From Adhaeretor mobilis (GTDB taxonomy: Bacteria; Planctomycetota; Planctomycetia; Pirellulales; Lacipirellulaceae): a stretch of DNA of 64,000 nt. Shown in pieces: positions 49,163-59,048 of the stretch. The DNA is taken from positions 5,629,178 through 5,693,177 of the forward strand of contig NZ_CP036263.1 in NCBI RefSeq assembly GCF_007741515.1. Reading direction: 5' to 3'. The notes beneath the pieces were generated by a model. The model ran no database searches. It was not told the DNA's origin and saw only the letters and a list, made by a program, of their open reading frames with translations. The number at the start of each line of letters is the position of its first letter. Position 1 is the stretch's first letter. The position numbers were made by a program, and so were the translations under genes.

Positions 49163-51349
49163 TCACAGCGAATGATTGACTTCCTCGCCAGCCCGCGTCA
49201 CGAGCGCTGCTCGCACGTCGGGATCGGAATCGTCGACAATAAAAAGCACCGATCCGTCGAGCTTCACAAATTGCACGCCGCCGGAATGATCGCTACGAAA
49301 CGACCGGCTATTGGCGGTAGGAACGTAGTGCTCGCTGTCGTTAAACAGAATGGGCGCGCGGGCTGCTAGATAGCCAGAGCCTTGCGCCCAGTAGCCCTCC
49401 GCCCAAGCGAAACTGGTGCGCCTGCCAGGCGAGGCTGGCTCGTCGGTACTTGCCAGCGGCTCATGGTCGAGAAACGCGTAGTTGATCTCGCCAGCCAACA
49501 GGGTGTTGCTCGCCCCGTCGATCACGTTGCGAAGCTGCAATCGGTAGCGATCGCCACTCACATTATCGAACGCCCCGTTGTTGATCGCCGGTTGGTTGTC
49601 CGTGCGCGTCGAAATCAAGTAGCTCCCCATACCGAGGGTCTGTCCGAGCCGTGCGGTACCGGGACGCTGCATCGAGGGACAAACGTAGACATCAATAGTG
49701 CCGGTCGTCACGTCAATATTCGCTGGATCGTTAATCGGCTTTGTGAGATCGTAGGTTGCGAATCGAGCACCCTGCTCCAAATACGGCAGCAATAACACGA
49801 GCGTGCTACCGAGAGTTTCGTATTGCGTCCCCAGTTTCGGCGGTGGCAGCGTCCCGTGCGACGATTCGTAACTGAGCGTGGCGAGGCCAACTTGCTTCAG
49901 ATTATTCTGGCAATTCACCCGCCGTGCCGCTTCCCTGGCCGCCTGCACTGCTGGAAGCAGTAGCCCCACCAGCACGCCAAGAATCGCAATCACGACGAGC
50001 AGTTCAACGAGGGTAAAGCCGCTTCGCGAACGTCCGTTAGCCGATGTCTCTGATTGCACGTGGCTTGATCGCCGCGAGCTATGCCGACCACTCGATAATA
50101 ACCCCGCTATGATTGTCATCGACATGAGAGTGCTTGGTTCAGGTACCGCGGAGAAGCTAACAGTGCTGGAAGTACCATATCCACTATGCCAATCGCTTAG
50201 TGCATCGCCGCCAAGTTCATCGCGCTGCCAATTGAGAAAGTCTGCCCCATCGACAACCTCGTTCCCATCAAAGTCGCCTGGCAATCCCTCGCTGATCGTG
50301 AAATCAATCGCCAGAGTCGCTGCCTCGCCGTTGGGGAAGACTATTTGGTTGAAGGGAGTCTGCGATTCCTTCATGTACCATTGGGGGAAACCCCCGCTGC
50401 CGCCATATTGATCTGTCGGATGCAACGAAGAGAGGAACAGCCCCAGTACCCCTTCTGACAAACCTTGCTGAACGTACTCAGTAACACCCGGCAATGTGAG
50501 ATCCAGCTCGAATGAGAACGTCGCTTCGTCGGGAATGGTTTCCCCGGGTAGCAAATCTGCCGTGTCAGCGGCGTTGCGCGCTGTTCCCACGGCCCAAGGC
50601 ATTACCTCGAAAGGATCGGTCGTCTCTCCGGGAGCGGTCGCACTGAATCCGCCGGTGATGTTTGAATTCACGTCAATCACGCCGCCGCTTCCGTCTCCGA
50701 CGATTGGGTAGGCGACATAGGAATTGCCGGGACCACTATGAATGGCTTGACCGTTCGACTCCTCAAGCCGTTGGCCGCCCTGACCGGAACCACCTGCGCT
50801 TGTCCCCAGATCGAACCCCTCATAGCCGGCACGGAAGCCGACGCCGAACAGTTCGACAGCTTGCTGAGAATCAAGCGTGCTATTCTGGAAGTTGGCTAAA
50901 TAGCTCGTCGGAGTCGCTGGTGTGTCGCTGTAGAGCGTGCCACTGGATTGCATTTTGGCGGTGAAAGTGACCGAATTAATTTGGTAAGCACTCGGTGCAA
51001 GGCCCGCAGTGACTTCCTCGGTCGTTTCAAAAGCAAACAGCACGGCACTTTGCCGCGCAGGGAAATCCGCCTCGCGATGTAGAAACATGCCGGTTTGGCT
51101 ATCCACTTCAAAGCCACCACTAAACGACGAGGCTTGAGCTCTCGTAGCGGGCGACCCTCCCGAAAGGTAGGTCCACATATCGAGATCGGGCTGATCCCAA
51201 GTCGCGACCTCGGCACGAGCAAACTCAGCGCTGAGCACCAAGCTACCCACCGTCAGCCATAACAGAAACGTGCCGATGATCAGGCCCAGCAGCGCGGCAA
51301 AACGCCGACTGGGTTGCGATGGTCGGTTCGGAGTATTTGGAGTACGCAT
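49163..51349 (-). CDS. PEP-CTERM protein fused to a DUF1559 (H-X9-DG) pseudopilin
   Basis: 728 residues in one uninterrupted frame. Residues 15-48 are a signal peptide. Residues ~50-350 are a beta-rich exported domain. A dockerin-like GDFDGNEVVDGADFLNWQRD (358-377) and a PEP-CTERM signal AVPEPSTLMSMTIIAGLLSS (401-420) follow. Then, 25 residues on, a type IV prepilin-like N-terminus RSGFTLVELLVVIAILGVLV (442-461) and a DUF1559 domain to the end, with NLKQVGLATLSYESSHGTLP and FRSDHSGGVQFVKLDGSVLF (H-x9-DG region). Normally these are separate proteins. Start ATG 51349 after GGGAG. Confidence 0.82.
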   Translation of the reverse strand: MRTPNTPNRPSQPSRRFAALLGLIIGTFLLWLTVGSLVLSAEFARAEVATWDQPDLDMWTYLSGGSPATRAQASSFSGGFEVDSQTGMFLHREADFPARQSAVLFAFETTEEVTAGLAPSAYQINSVTFTAKMQSSGTLYSDTPATPTSYLANFQNSTLDSQQAVELFGVGFRAGYEGFDLGTSAGGSGQGGQRLEESNGQAIHSGPGNSYVAYPIVGDGSGGVIDVNSNITGGFSATAPGETTDPFEVMPWAVGTARNAADTADLLPGETIPDEATFSFELDLTLPGVTEYVQQGLSEGVLGLFLSSLHPTDQYGGSGGFPQWYMKESQTPFNQIVFPNGEAATLAIDFTISEGLPGDFDGNEVVDGADFLNWQRDELGGDALSDWHSGYGTSSTVSFSAVPEPSTLMSMTIIAGLLSSGRHSSRRSSHVQSETSANGRSRSGFTLVELLVVIAILGVLVGLLLPAVQAAREAARRVNCQNNLKQVGLATLSYESSHGTLPPPKLGTQYETLGSTLVLLLPYLEQGARFATYDLTKPINDPANIDVTTGTIDVYVCPSMQRPGTARLGQTLGMGSYLISTRTDNQPAINNGAFDNVSGDRYRLQLRNVIDGASNTLLAGEINYAFLDHEPLASTDEPASPGRRTSFAWAEGYWAQGSGYLAARAPILFNDSEHYVPTANSRSFRSDHSGGVQFVKLDGSVLFIVDDSDPDVRAALVTRAGEEVNHSL

Positions 51350-51458
51350 GAGGTATCTCCCGGTCACCTTTTTGTAGTCACTTTTTTGTGATTCGAATAA
51401 AGCCAAGGGCCGAGCGAGACAGCGAAGCAACTCGCTCGACCTGGCAAATTCATTTCCA

Positions 51459-52142
51459 TTACTTCTTACGACGTGCCCAGCACAACCCGAGACTAAGCAA
51501 CGAGGCTAACGCTACGCTGCTGGGCTCAGGGACTGCCACTGAGACGTTATCTAAGTCAATCGTGATCGGCTGCGTGCTCGTCTCAAATCCAACAGGCACA
51601 CTCATTGAGACCTGCACATGGCCGACATTGGAGAAAACCGTTTCGTGATCGGAACCTTCATAAGTAACAATCGAAGGGCTCCCTGCGCTAAATTCGAATG
51701 TCAAATCAGTCCACACGTTCGGTAGTACGGGAGCGCCGAAAGTTACGGACGTAGCGCCAGGGAAATTCCCAGGTCCTGAAGCACGTGCCGAGAAACTCAC
51801 TGGGACTGGAGCATTGTGACGTACAGAGTATTTCAGCTGCGTATAACCGAGTTCGCGCCAATTTCCAACAAAGGCATTTCCGCTCGAATTGAATTCGTCT
51901 TGAGCGCGAAAGGTGACCGAACTTCCACCCGCAATCTCCTCAAAGGTGCGTTGCGTAGTCACATAGCCACTGTCGAGGACCCCGCCGGTGGGAACATGTG
52001 TGACAAAATCGTCTGCAGCGGAGTTCGCCCAACTTGCGTTATTGGTGTCGAAGGTTTCCGTAAAGACAATCTCTCCTGCGGAGACCGGTAGTGCGAAAGC
52101 GCAGGCAATTAGGCCGGCAGACAAAAGGTTCCAACTTCTCAT
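51459..52142 (-). CDS. Exported PEP-CTERM protein
   Basis: 227 residues. Signal peptide MRSWNLLSAGLIACAFALPV (cleavage after VSA). A beta-sandwich-like domain (VTFRAQDEFNSSGNAFVGNW, FPGATSVTFGAPVLPNVWTD, SIVTYEGSDHETVFS) and the terminal sorting signal AVPEPSSVALASLLSLGLCW followed by ARRKK. PEP-CTERM signals are processed by exosortase; no exosortase gene is in view. It lies upstream of the fusion gene on the same strand, 29 bases from the fusion frame's extended start, and may be co-transcribed. Confidence 0.88.
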   Translation of the reverse strand: MRSWNLLSAGLIACAFALPVSAGEIVFTETFDTNNASWANSAADDFVTHVPTGGVLDSGYVTTQRTFEEIAGGSSVTFRAQDEFNSSGNAFVGNWRELGYTQLKYSVRHNAPVPVSFSARASGPGNFPGATSVTFGAPVLPNVWTDLTFEFSAGSPSIVTYEGSDHETVFSNVGHVQVSMSVPVGFETSTQPITIDLDNVSVAVPEPSSVALASLLSLGLCWARRKK

Positions 52143-52389
52143 CAGTCACTCCTCACAAATAAATGGGATGGCATCCACACGCGCGAATGCCCAGAAAAAC
52201 CTTTAGCTGGCGAGTGACCGATCCGTGTTTTCTGAGCGAGAAGTTTGCTCTAAACAACGGCCTGGCTGGCGGGAAGGCTACTTGATATCAAGTCTCAGTA
52301 GCAATAGAATAACGCTCCGCTGACCGGCCACAAGTGCCATTTCAGCGTTTTCACAAATAAATATGCGTCAATTCGTTTCGAGCGAAGAT

Positions 52390-52590
52390 ATGCCCAATTC
52401 TAGAAGAGGCGATGAGCACAAAGCAGCCCCTGCGAAACGAGAACGGGCAGGGATCGAGACGCCATCGAATGTTCGAACACTCGACGCTACAGACCTATTC
52501 TGTGGCCAAAAACAGGTCGTCATCCGCCACGCCGGCGAGGACTATCGCCTCATCGTCACCAGAAACAACCGGCTCATATTGCAGAAGTGA
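52390..52590 (+). CDS. hemP: Hemin uptake protein HemP family
   Basis: 66 residues from ATG 52390 (an ATG at 52363 adds nine). VRTLDATDLFCGQKQVVIRH, AGEDYRLIVTRNNRLILQK follow the HemP pattern (S/T-x-x-L-F, I-x-H-x-G-x-x-Y-x-L-R-x-T, K/R-L-I-L-x-K). HemP proteins accompany heme/iron uptake systems and act in regulation of that uptake. No TonB receptor or heme transporter is in the window. Divergent from the PEP-CTERM gene. Confidence 0.8.
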   Translation: MPNSRRGDEHKAAPAKRERAGIETPSNVRTLDATDLFCGQKQVVIRHAGEDYRLIVTRNNRLILQK

Positions 52591-52616
52591 AACGGCTGGC
52601 TAGATCACAAGCGTCG

Positions 52617-52695
52617 CGAGCCGAGATGCGTTAGTAGTCGGGTTGCGCACTCTCGCGCTTCCCCCCGACTACTAAAGCATGTCGGCTCGGGGGGA
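52617..52695. repeat. Long hairpin between hemP and the exported cytochrome
   Basis: TTAGTAGTCGGG (about 52630-52641) and CCCGACTACTAA (about 52665-52676) pair perfectly, extended outward by GAGCCGAGATGC and GCATGTCGGCTC with one mismatch. Ends in a C6/G6 pair like the 47312-47346 repeat. It lies at the 3' end of two convergent genes and could act as a bidirectional terminator. Confidence 0.55.
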
Positions 52696-52717
52696 GACTT
52701 CTGTGTTTCGAAACTAG

Positions 52718-55700
52718 CTAGCGCTGAGAACCTGCACCACGCTTCGCAACGCTCGTCTCCTGCCCACCACTGGCAAGATACGCAAACAGGTCACCCACTT
52801 CTTCGAGCGTGAGTTTGTTGAGCAAGCCCGTCGGCATCGCACTCTGATCACTCGAGCTGATATCTTCGATTTCCGCGTGGGCGAACTCCTTTACCTGGCC
52901 AGACTGCGTGAGCATCTTCACGCCGGCGCGTCCTTGTGAGGCAACAATGCCCACGTAGGTTTTACCACTGGCAGTAACGACTTTGCTCGCGTACTGGTCA
53001 GAGATCACGTGCGAGGGGTACACGATCGATTCGAGGATCTCCTTGCGCTGGAAACGCCTAGCTACGCTCGTAAGATCAGGCCCCATCGACTCCCCATTGG
53101 TACCCATGCGATGACATGCGGCGCATTGCGCCTTGCCAAACACCCCATGGCCACGCGTGGCATCGCCACTACGGCCACTACCAGAGTCCAAATACGTAAG
53201 CAGCTCGTTGTAGCTCCACTTATCGCGTCCTGCATCAACCGGCAACCGCGCCGGTTGCGCATCTGGGTACCTAGCCGCATACCAAGCTTGCCATCCAGCG
53301 AGTTGCCTAGAACCGCCAGCACTACCGATGTCGTCACCCGCACGACTGGCCTCTTCGCCAGTCCAAAACTCCAACAACTTGTTCACCTTACGAGCCACCT
53401 TCGGCTCGCCGCGCAGACCCACGAGAATCAAGCTGCGGTAGTGTTCCGCCTCACTAGGACGCTGCCGAACTCTCGTGAGCGCGTCGAGCACTTCCTCAGC
53501 CGGTGCGCCTTCGACAATCTTCAACGCATCAACGAGGAACGACCAATTCGCGTCAGTCGGCTGTTGCGTGAGACTCATCGCGACCGTCTCGCGATAGTCC
53601 GGCTCGTTTACGTAGATTTCATGCAGATGCTCGTGCGAAGCCGTCTCCTCGGTTTGCCCTAACACGGCAATGAGTCCCACGCGCAGGCGGCGTTGGGCAT
53701 CGCTATTCTTACACAGTGGCTTCACGCGCGAGTCTAGCTCTCGCAGTACAGCCAGCATTTCGGCACCCGGTTCCTTGGGCAGCTTGGCGAGTACCGACAA
53801 CGCGGACGCAGGCCAACGTTCGCCCGATTGCAGCAAGTGCTGGCGTTCGGCAAGCGAGAGCTGCGTGAAGAAATCACGCGCGAACTGCTCAACGTAAGCC
53901 GCCACGCTATAACCACCTTCCACGCTACGCGCCTGCTCATAATAGTTCAACAATGCGAGCTTCGCATCACGATCCCAGCCTGTGTGCAGACGAGCGGCAT
54001 ACGCGGCTATCTGCATTTTTTCGACAATCGCAATGTCTTCTCGTGCCAATTCCGTCGTGAACTTTGCTGCCGCCTCGTGTGATTGCAAGTGAACGAGCAA
54101 TCGCACCAACTCGCGATTCACCATCGTGTTCTCAGTAGGGTAAAGATCTGCGAGTTGGTCGGTCAGTGGGACAACCGTCTTGCGATCGACTTCTCCGTGA
54201 ATCAGCGCCAACTGAACCACTCGTAGTAGTTCCAGCGATGGTTCATCGGCTTCGTTGAGGATCTCTTCGCAACGTGCGAGCACTGCCCGCGCTGTGGCCT
54301 CGTGGCGCTCGATGGTCAAGAGGGCTACCGAACCGTTGAGGAAGAGCTGGTCGTTTCCAGAGGTGAGCACCGTGCGGGCCCATGCCTCTACCGGCATTTT
54401 TTCCAATAGTCGCCGCGCGGCAAACGCGACAAAGCGGTCGTCATCAGCCAGCAATGGCAGCACGGCTTTCGCATCAGGCAGTTCGCCTCGACGCATGAAG
54501 GATTCACAAGCTAACCGACGCACGAGCGCATCCTTGTCCGCGAGCATGTCGGCAAGTTGCCCTCGCACATTCACGGCGTCGCTAGCGTACATCAGTCGAG
54601 CCGCTTTGGCGCGGATGGCCGGCTGTGGGTCGGTCGCTATTTTCATTAGCAGCGCATCATCGGGGCGCGGGCCGAAGGTGATCAGTAGATCAACCGCGCG
54701 AATGCGATCGCGCACCGATTGGTTCGTATCGCCCACGATGGCTTGCAACTCAGTAGCCCAGGCGGCACCCAGCTTGCGCTTCACACCGGCAATTTTTCCG
54801 CGTGCCCAGTCGGCATCGAATTGCGGTTGGCGAATCGCACGCTGGATTCCCGTGCCAAGGTTGGCCAGCTCAGAAGTTTCCTTGCCTGTGTAGCGAACCC
54901 GATACACGCCGCCATCAGTGCCTCGCCCGCCAGTGCAAAAGTACAACGCTCCGTCTGGTCCCACGGCAATGTCCGTGGCGTTCAGCGGACGACCTTCGAT
55001 GAATACTTCCTTCTTGCCGCGGAAACTGGCCCCATCACGCTCAAACGTCACACTGTAGATCTTACCTGTCGCCCAATCGCAAGCGAACATCGCGCCGTGA
55101 TACTTCTCAGGGAATGCAAACGAATCGTAGAACTCTACGCCTGTCGGAGAGCCCGCACCCAGTTCCACCGCGGCGGGCAGACTATCTAAATAATACTCTG
55201 GCCATTTCGCCCAGCCACTGCGCCAGCCCATTTCAGCACCGGCGGTAACGTGATTGATGCGAGTCGGGCGATACCAGGGAGCTCCGCGGTCCCATTCCAT
55301 GTCCGCATCGTAGGTAAACAGTTCGCCTTGGGCATCGAAGGCAAAATCGTAGGCATTGCGCAAACCACCAGCCACCAGCTCGACAAAACTACCGTTCGCA
55401 TCGGTGCGAAACACCGTGCCGCCTGGCGCGGGGATTCCCACAGCATGCCCCTGAGGGTCTTCATAGCGAGGACGTACAAGATCCCCTTCGTACCAACTGT
55501 GATACGCACTGCGACCCACCGGTGTGGCATCCACGCGGGCATGATCGCCGATCACGACGTAGAGCATGCCATCGGGACCAAGTCGCACGGCATGCGCACC
55601 ATGCTCGCCGCGCGAGCCTTTGAAACCTACCAGCTTGGTAATTTCGTCGGCTGTGCCGTCGCGATCAGAATCGCGCAACCGATAAAGCGCCGGTCCCTCA

Positions 55701-56614
55701 GGACCACTACCCACGGCAAACACGCGGCTGCCCAAAGCCACAATGCCCTGGGTATTCATCAGCTCGTCGCAAAACGTGGTCACTTCATCATGCACGCCGT
55801 TGCCGTCGGTATCGGTGAGCTTCAGCAGGTGGCCCCCTTCTTGCGAGGCATAAATATTACCGCGGGAGTCGAAGGTCATGGCGATCAGCGAGCCAACTGC
55901 TTCGTCGCGCATCAGCCGCTCAACGGCAAACTCGCGGTCCACGGTAAACCGTGCACCTTGCCCGGCGATGACCACTTCGTCGCCCCATGGGAGCGTCGCT
56001 CCCAGCGGGCCGAAACTAGTAGCGTCAAGCCAGTCGGCATCGCGGAATTCTCTCAGCCGCCAACCTTGAAAGCGTCGCACGCTCGTCTTCCAGGTGTTGT
56101 CAGTGGAAAAGCTCTTGTAAGTTCCCGCCTTTTCTTTAATCAGCAAGCGGGCGACAAGTCCGGCCGCGTTGCCGTCGGTATTCGAAACACGAATCGCTAT
56201 GGTGTGCGTATCGCCACTTCCGGTGTAACGTTTGATGTCGTGTACCTGCATCTGTCGCCAGTCGGTTCCAGTGGCAACTGGTTCGCCATTGATGAACAGC
56301 TCGAAGGCGTTGTCCGCGGCGATTTGGATTTCCGCAATCTCAATCGGACCCGTCGTGAACGTCTTGCGAAAGTAGCAATCGCCTTGGGGCGCTTCATTCT
56401 TCTTGTGCGCCGGCGACCAAATCCATTCCGCGTCGAATCCGATCTGCTCCTGGAGCTTCTCGACCTGGGCTTTCTCCTGCAGAGCTTTGGTCGTGACTTC
56501 GACCACCTGCGCATGAGCCAGTGCTGGTAAGCTTGCCAGAAACAGCAAAAAAGCGAGAACGGAGAGAACCTGACTGGGTCTTGGACTGGGTATCTGATTA
56601 GGAACCGCCTGCAT
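52718..56614 (-). CDS. Giant exported PVC-type heme-binding (cytochrome c) protein
   Basis: 1298 residues, exported. Signal peptide at 15-36 (VLSVLAFLLFLASLPALAHA). Residues ~60-210: carbohydrate-binding-like sandwich (FRKTFTTGPIEIAEIQIAAD). Residues ~225-600: NHL/quinoprotein-type propeller of the TIGR02604 class (VIAGQGARFTVDREFAVERL, GHLLKLTDTDGNGVHDEVTT, GGLRNAYDFAFDAQGELFTY). Residues ~620-1090: HEAT-type helical repeats. The C-terminal TIGR02603 domain carries CAACHRMGTNGESMGPDLT (heme c at 1164-1168). Such proteins are hallmarks of Planctomycetota and Verrucomicrobiota and are thought to oxidise sugars or polysaccharide-derived substrates. The exact substrate is unknown. Confidence 0.9.
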   Translation of the reverse strand: MQAVPNQIPSPRPSQVLSVLAFLLFLASLPALAHAQVVEVTTKALQEKAQVEKLQEQIGFDAEWIWSPAHKKNEAPQGDCYFRKTFTTGPIEIAEIQIAADNAFELFINGEPVATGTDWRQMQVHDIKRYTGSGDTHTIAIRVSNTDGNAAGLVARLLIKEKAGTYKSFSTDNTWKTSVRRFQGWRLREFRDADWLDATSFGPLGATLPWGDEVVIAGQGARFTVDREFAVERLMRDEAVGSLIAMTFDSRGNIYASQEGGHLLKLTDTDGNGVHDEVTTFCDELMNTQGIVALGSRVFAVGSGPEGPALYRLRDSDRDGTADEITKLVGFKGSRGEHGAHAVRLGPDGMLYVVIGDHARVDATPVGRSAYHSWYEGDLVRPRYEDPQGHAVGIPAPGGTVFRTDANGSFVELVAGGLRNAYDFAFDAQGELFTYDADMEWDRGAPWYRPTRINHVTAGAEMGWRSGWAKWPEYYLDSLPAAVELGAGSPTGVEFYDSFAFPEKYHGAMFACDWATGKIYSVTFERDGASFRGKKEVFIEGRPLNATDIAVGPDGALYFCTGGRGTDGGVYRVRYTGKETSELANLGTGIQRAIRQPQFDADWARGKIAGVKRKLGAAWATELQAIVGDTNQSVRDRIRAVDLLITFGPRPDDALLMKIATDPQPAIRAKAARLMYASDAVNVRGQLADMLADKDALVRRLACESFMRRGELPDAKAVLPLLADDDRFVAFAARRLLEKMPVEAWARTVLTSGNDQLFLNGSVALLTIERHEATARAVLARCEEILNEADEPSLELLRVVQLALIHGEVDRKTVVPLTDQLADLYPTENTMVNRELVRLLVHLQSHEAAAKFTTELAREDIAIVEKMQIAAYAARLHTGWDRDAKLALLNYYEQARSVEGGYSVAAYVEQFARDFFTQLSLAERQHLLQSGERWPASALSVLAKLPKEPGAEMLAVLRELDSRVKPLCKNSDAQRRLRVGLIAVLGQTEETASHEHLHEIYVNEPDYRETVAMSLTQQPTDANWSFLVDALKIVEGAPAEEVLDALTRVRQRPSEAEHYRSLILVGLRGEPKVARKVNKLLEFWTGEEASRAGDDIGSAGGSRQLAGWQAWYAARYPDAQPARLPVDAGRDKWSYNELLTYLDSGSGRSGDATRGHGVFGKAQCAACHRMGTNGESMGPDLTSVARRFQRKEILESIVYPSHVISDQYASKVVTASGKTYVGIVASQGRAGVKMLTQSGQVKEFAHAEIEDISSSDQSAMPTGLLNKLTLEEVGDLFAYLASGGQETSVAKRGAGSQR

Positions 56615-56863
56615 GGCAATCTCGCTGCGTACGCTGTGTGGGTAAGTATAGTTGCGTCGAGAGCATAACAGCGTAGCGTGGAGAGCGACAACAGAAGTTA
56701 AGGTGCTAGCAGCGATAGGAATTGGCCACGAGCTAACAGTCCCCCCAAACGTCTTTCCTAATTCGCCATTGCCTTTCCAATTGCCCTAGCCTCACATGGG
56801 TTGATTGCAAACAATAGCCCTTAGTTCAACAGTCCCTCACTTATACTTCCACTTTTCGCCACT

Positions 56864-58873
56864 ATGACTATTGCCAAGTTATCACTCACGCTGTGCTGTT
56901 TGCTAGCACTTACCGCCGGTTGCTCTTCCAGCACGGAGGCTCCACCGAAAGCTAAGCAAAGCGAAGAGCAAGCGATCGCTGACGAGTCGACAGACTCCGC
57001 TGAGACGAGTGAAACCGAGGAAGCCGAAGCCGCCCCATCGGATCAACCCTTCGTATTGGGTAATGCTATCGTTGACTTCGATCCACCGACCTTGGAGGAG
57101 CTAGATGAGTCAGCCGACTGGCAAGACAATCCGGTTCTCGATAGCGAAGCGCAACTGCGCAAAGAACTTGCCGAGGAAGAACCGCCTGAGGTCAGCGTAG
57201 AGGAAGCACTCAAACTTAAGAACGGACCGCCCGGAAACAACAAGAAAATTCTCACCGCACTGGGTGTGTTGGCTGACGCCGACGGGAAGAATGTCGACTA
57301 CGACCAAGACTTCGTACGCCACGTCACTGGCGACCTGAAGACAACGAACCCCGTGATGGTAAGTAGCGTGACGGACTTCGAGTTCAGCGATCTCTCCGGC
57401 CTGGGCTTTCTAAGCTTCGACCGCCACTTCAACTACTTCGCCCCGCAAAATTCCGTCGTTAGCTGGCAGACCAGCAAAGACGGGCTCACCGACAAGATGG
57501 TCATTCGTGACGACCTCACCTGGAGCGATGGCAAGCCGGTAACGGCGCACGACATTGAATTTAGCTATCGGCTGATCATGACCGATCACGACGACTTGGT
57601 GATTCCCGCGGTACGGCAAGGAACCGATCAACTCAAGCTGGTAAAGGCCTACGACGACCACACAATCGTTTACTTTCACAAGACGGCTTTGGCTACGAAC
57701 AAGCCGAACATGATTTTTCCGATCTTGCCCAAGCACATCTACGAGAAAACCCTGCCTGAAGACCCCTCCATGAAGCGCAGTAAACGACACCGCGAACTGG
57801 AAGATCACCCCGTGGTCAACGGAGGGTACACGCTCAGCAAACGGGTGCGCAACCAAGAGTTTGTCGTCAAGCGGCGCGAAAGCTACTACATGCACAATGG
57901 CAAGCAGGTGCGCAAAAAACCTTACTTTAAGTCGGTGCGTGTGAAAGTCATCGAAGACGCCAACACGGCACTGCTCGCGCTCAAGAAGGGCGATATCGAA
58001 GAGATGTTGCTCCGACCCGAGCAGTGGGAAAGCCAGACCGGTGATGCAGCCTTCTATAAGCACAACACGAAAGTCACAGCCATTGAGTGGACCAACTTCT
58101 TTTTCCAATACAACGTGGAGTCCCGCTACTTTGCAGATAAAAAGGTCCGCTGGGCAATGACCTACGCAGTGGATTACGAGGAGCTGTTGAAAACCATATG
58201 TCGCGATCTCTATCAACAGAGCCAAGGCACCTACCACCCTGAGTCTTGGATGTTCCCTGAGAACGCTCCGAAGATCGTGCAGCAAGACCTCGACAAAGCA
58301 GAGGATCTGCTGGACGAAGCGGGATGGGACGACAGCGATGGTGATGGAATTCGCGACAAGATGATCGACGGCAAGCTTGTGCCGTTCGAGTTTGCTCTGA
58401 TGACGTACACCTCGGAGACAGGCATCCAAGCAGCCACACTCATGAAGGAGTGCCTCGACCAGATCGGTATTATTGCGCACGTGAAGTCAACGGAATTCAC
58501 CGTCATGCAGCAGAAAAATCTCGATCATGAATTTGATATGACTATGGGAGGCTGGGGCACCTCGACTGACCCGGACTCGAACGAGAACATTTTCGCCACC
58601 GGGCAGAATCGCAACTATGGGCAATATTCCAATGAGGAAGTTGATCGCCTGTTTAAAGAAGGACGTAAAGAATTGGACAAGGAAAAACGTGCAGCGATTT
58701 ACGCAAAGATCCATCAGATCCTTTGGGACGATCAGCCCTACACGTGGCTGTTTTACCGACCCGCGTTTTATGCCTTCAACAAGAAACTACGCGGCTACCA
58801 CTTCAGCCCCCGTGGCCCCTACAACTATAGCCCTGGTGTTAGCAGCATCTACGTGCCAGCGGAAAGGCCGTAG
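56864..58873 (+). CDS. Peptide/solute ABC-transporter substrate-binding lipoprotein (family 5)
   Basis: 669 residues. Lipobox LALTAGC with acylated C20, then an acidic linker (about 25-130), longer than in most family members. The SBP_bac_5 domain follows: LTWSDGKPVTAHDIEFSYRL, VVNGGYTLSKRVRNQEFVVK, VRWAMTYAVDYEELLKTICR, WGTSTDPDSNENIFATGQNR. OppA/DppA-type proteins bind peptides or other solutes in the periplasm and hand them to a two-permease channel, encoded by the next two genes. Ligand not predictable. Start ATG 56864. Confidence 0.9.
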   Translation: MTIAKLSLTLCCLLALTAGCSSSTEAPPKAKQSEEQAIADESTDSAETSETEEAEAAPSDQPFVLGNAIVDFDPPTLEELDESADWQDNPVLDSEAQLRKELAEEEPPEVSVEEALKLKNGPPGNNKKILTALGVLADADGKNVDYDQDFVRHVTGDLKTTNPVMVSSVTDFEFSDLSGLGFLSFDRHFNYFAPQNSVVSWQTSKDGLTDKMVIRDDLTWSDGKPVTAHDIEFSYRLIMTDHDDLVIPAVRQGTDQLKLVKAYDDHTIVYFHKTALATNKPNMIFPILPKHIYEKTLPEDPSMKRSKRHRELEDHPVVNGGYTLSKRVRNQEFVVKRRESYYMHNGKQVRKKPYFKSVRVKVIEDANTALLALKKGDIEEMLLRPEQWESQTGDAAFYKHNTKVTAIEWTNFFFQYNVESRYFADKKVRWAMTYAVDYEELLKTICRDLYQQSQGTYHPESWMFPENAPKIVQQDLDKAEDLLDEAGWDDSDGDGIRDKMIDGKLVPFEFALMTYTSETGIQAATLMKECLDQIGIIAHVKSTEFTVMQQKNLDHEFDMTMGGWGTSTDPDSNENIFATGQNRNYGQYSNEEVDRLFKEGRKELDKEKRAAIYAKIHQILWDDQPYTWLFYRPAFYAFNKKLRGYHFSPRGPYNYSPGVSSIYVPAERP

Positions 58874-58889
58874 GCACCAGCCATTCAAC

Positions 58890-59030
58890 CTCGTTCCCAC
58901 GCTCCTGCGTGGGAACGCAAGTGGAGGCCGCTCCTGCGGCCACGAAGCTGAAGAAAAGCAAGCCGATATTTGACAAAGCGCCGCAGGAGCGGCTGGGCAT
59001 TGCGTTCCCACGCAGGAGCGTGGGAACGAG
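58890..59030. repeat. Perfect 31-bp inverted repeat with nested hairpins, inside the transporter operon
   Basis: CTCGTTCCCACGCTCCTGCG... (58890-58920) is exactly inverted at 59000-59030. Each arm contains the small palindrome CCCACG-CTCCTG-CGTGGG, and the spacer holds a second inverted pair (GGCCGCTCCTGCGGCC and CCGCAGGAGCGGC). The element fills most of the 175-bp gap between the binding-protein gene and the first permease gene. Confidence 0.88.
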
Positions 59031-59048
59031 ACTGAAGAACCTCTCCAC

